NCBI GenBank assembly: GCA_047629355.1
Contig: JBLHWU010000088.1
Span: 1 to 24,806 of the forward strand
Reading direction: 5' to 3'
DNA from: CAYUNA01 sp047629355
GTDB taxonomy: Bacteria > Bacteroidota > Bacteroidia > Chitinophagales > Saprospiraceae
DNA length: 24,806 nt
Shown: piece after piece, positions 23,979 through 24,806 of the stretch
How the letters are laid out: the number at the start of each line of letters is the position of its first letter
Position numbering within the stretch: the first letter of the stretch is position 1
Position numbers and translations under genes: made by a program
The notes under the pieces: model-generated
The model's database searches: none
Seen by the model: only the letters and a program-made list of their open reading frames with translations
Told to the model about the DNA's origin: nothing

Positions 23979-24607
23979 TCAAGCACAATCGCGCACCGCC
24001 TTCGGCGGCACAGGAGGAGGTCTGGAGGGTGCAAAATGGATTTCATGGACTTTAAATTGTGGTTGAATAGCATCATAACTTACCTTTTTCCAAATATCTT
24101 CTTTATAATCAAAGGGTTTGGTGAGAAAATAGAATCCTAAGTTATTTGCTGAACAAGTAATGATTTCGGGATTCATGCTATACACTGAATTGAGGTGATG
24201 AATCGCCGTAGAATCGCCTTGACTGATGAAAAATTCAACCTTATAAGTTTCTCCAACGTGAAGTGGAGCTTTCAGTTTACCTTGAATATATTCATGAAAA
24301 TCAAAATCATATCCCTTGTCCAAGCCTGGATGATAGGTAATGATACCTGCCATCCGATTACCTGAATGTAGCTTAGGATAAAAACAGTCGGTATCGGTAT
24401 CGTCCATAATAATCACATCGGGCGTTAATGCCATGAAAGTACTCCAATGTTTGACGGCAGCGTTGAATTGTTTGTCGTTTTTGGTATAAGCGCAATTTGG
24501 GAATTTGCTGGAAGGATTGGCTTCTTCAAAACTTGGATTGAGGACGATGTTTTGACTAAAAAGAACTTGAGTGAAAATAGCGAAATAAAGAGCGTTGTTG
24601 TTTTCAT
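23979..24607 (-). pseudogene. Frameshifted and probably truncated secreted-protein gene
   Basis: The ATG at 24607 opens a signal-peptide-like segment (MKTTTLFISLFSLKFF). The mature sequence continues in another frame: SQNIVLNPSFEEANPSSKFP, then NCAYTKNDKQFNAAVKHWST, then the frame from 24434 (MALTPDVIIMDDTDTDCFYP). Adding one T to the T5 run at 24558-24562 (minus strand) would join the two frames into a normal precursor. NPSFE followed by C, W and later YHPG resembles the N-terminal domain of Bacteroidota secreted proteins, often followed by an OmpA domain. Here the family-like sequence stops at about QPQFKVHEI (near 24040) and runs into a low-complexity tail (PSRPPPVPPKAV) with no OmpA domain. 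A sequencing error at the T-run could explain the frameshift but not the short C-terminus. Confidence 0.7.
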
Positions 24608-24618
24608 AAGTAGGTGAC

Positions 24619-24662
24619 CTTAAATAATCGACACTTTTGACAGAGGATATTTTTTGTTTAAG
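24619..24662 (-). repeat. 44-base conserved motif, copy 2
   Basis: On the minus strand this copy contains TATCCTCTGTCAAAAG and GTCGATTATT, as at 20453-20495, with one extra A in the A-run. It lies 11 bases upstream of the start codon of the broken gene and points towards it. Confidence 0.75.
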
Positions 24663-24684
24663 AAATTTAAAAAATCCTTTAATA

Positions 24685-24806
24685 AGTACGTGACATTATT
24701 TATTGGGGTAAAATTTGAAAGCAAGATTTTTTCGATAGTTTTCTTTTAAAAATCGTTGCATGGTCTACATCACGGAACTATTTTTAAGAGGAAAATAGCG
24801 GAATAA
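24685..24806. repeat. Palindromic element E, cut by the window end
   Basis: The core TTTTTTCGATAGTTTTC (from 24727) and TTTTAAAAATC match elements B and D. It faces a partly complementary right core (TATTTTTAAGAGGAAAATAG) that runs to the window end. If it has the same layout, it starts near 24685 with AGTACGTGACATTATTTATT and ends about 40 bases beyond the window. The start resembles the tip of element D. Confidence 0.6.

Overview
The window is an AT-rich bacterial chromosome segment, most likely from the Bacteroidota and probably Saprospiraceae-like. Three secreted proteins carry C-terminal type A sorting domains of the type IX secretion system. Two of them carry FG-GAP/VCBS repeats and one is a choice-of-anchor B protein. 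Several putative promoters match the Bacteroidota form (TTG, about 20 bases, TAnnTTTG). The lineage is inferred from protein style; no rRNA or tRNA gene was seen.

Layout. Bases 2-100 are the tail of an IS630-like transposase, followed by a small palindrome. Bases 676-4356 encode a very large envelope protein (degenerate metallophosphatase, kinase-like motifs, outer-membrane barrel). Two long palindromes fill the next gap. Then come a secreted FG-GAP protein, an orphan thiopeptide/lanthipeptide elimination-type protein, folD, and a membrane-anchored PspA-like coiled-coil protein. A second FG-GAP protein (minus strand), a small glycine-rich DUF937-like protein, and a choice-of-anchor B secreted protein (minus) follow. 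From 16.3 to 19.3 kb an ECF sigma factor lies upstream of a one-pass membrane protein with a large outer domain, probably its partner. Bases 19256-20559 are a 1.3-kb stretch without a convincing gene but with a palindrome, an AT-rich tract, an isolated promoter, and a perfect operator-like palindrome. A 58-residue membrane protein with its own terminator, a PspC protein, an EamA transporter, mtnA (minus), and a frameshifted, truncated secreted-protein gene complete the window.

The genes do not form one pathway. The common theme is the cell envelope: secreted T9SS cargo, an outer-membrane protein, PspA-like and PspC-like proteins, a transporter, and an ECF sigma/membrane pair. FolD and MtnA are housekeeping enzymes of one-carbon and methionine-salvage metabolism.

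The most unusual signal is non-coding. A family of palindromic elements about 161 bp long occurs at 4370-4530, 13143-13303 and 19331-19492, with a copy cut by the right edge and a short 92-bp relative at 166-257. They share a T6 tract at a fixed offset and a conserved inner core. Their outer arms differ between copies yet stay complementary within each copy. Three have TA-GACTT / AAGTC-TA tips, as expected of IS630-type miniature elements. Two begin 10-13 bases after a stop codon.
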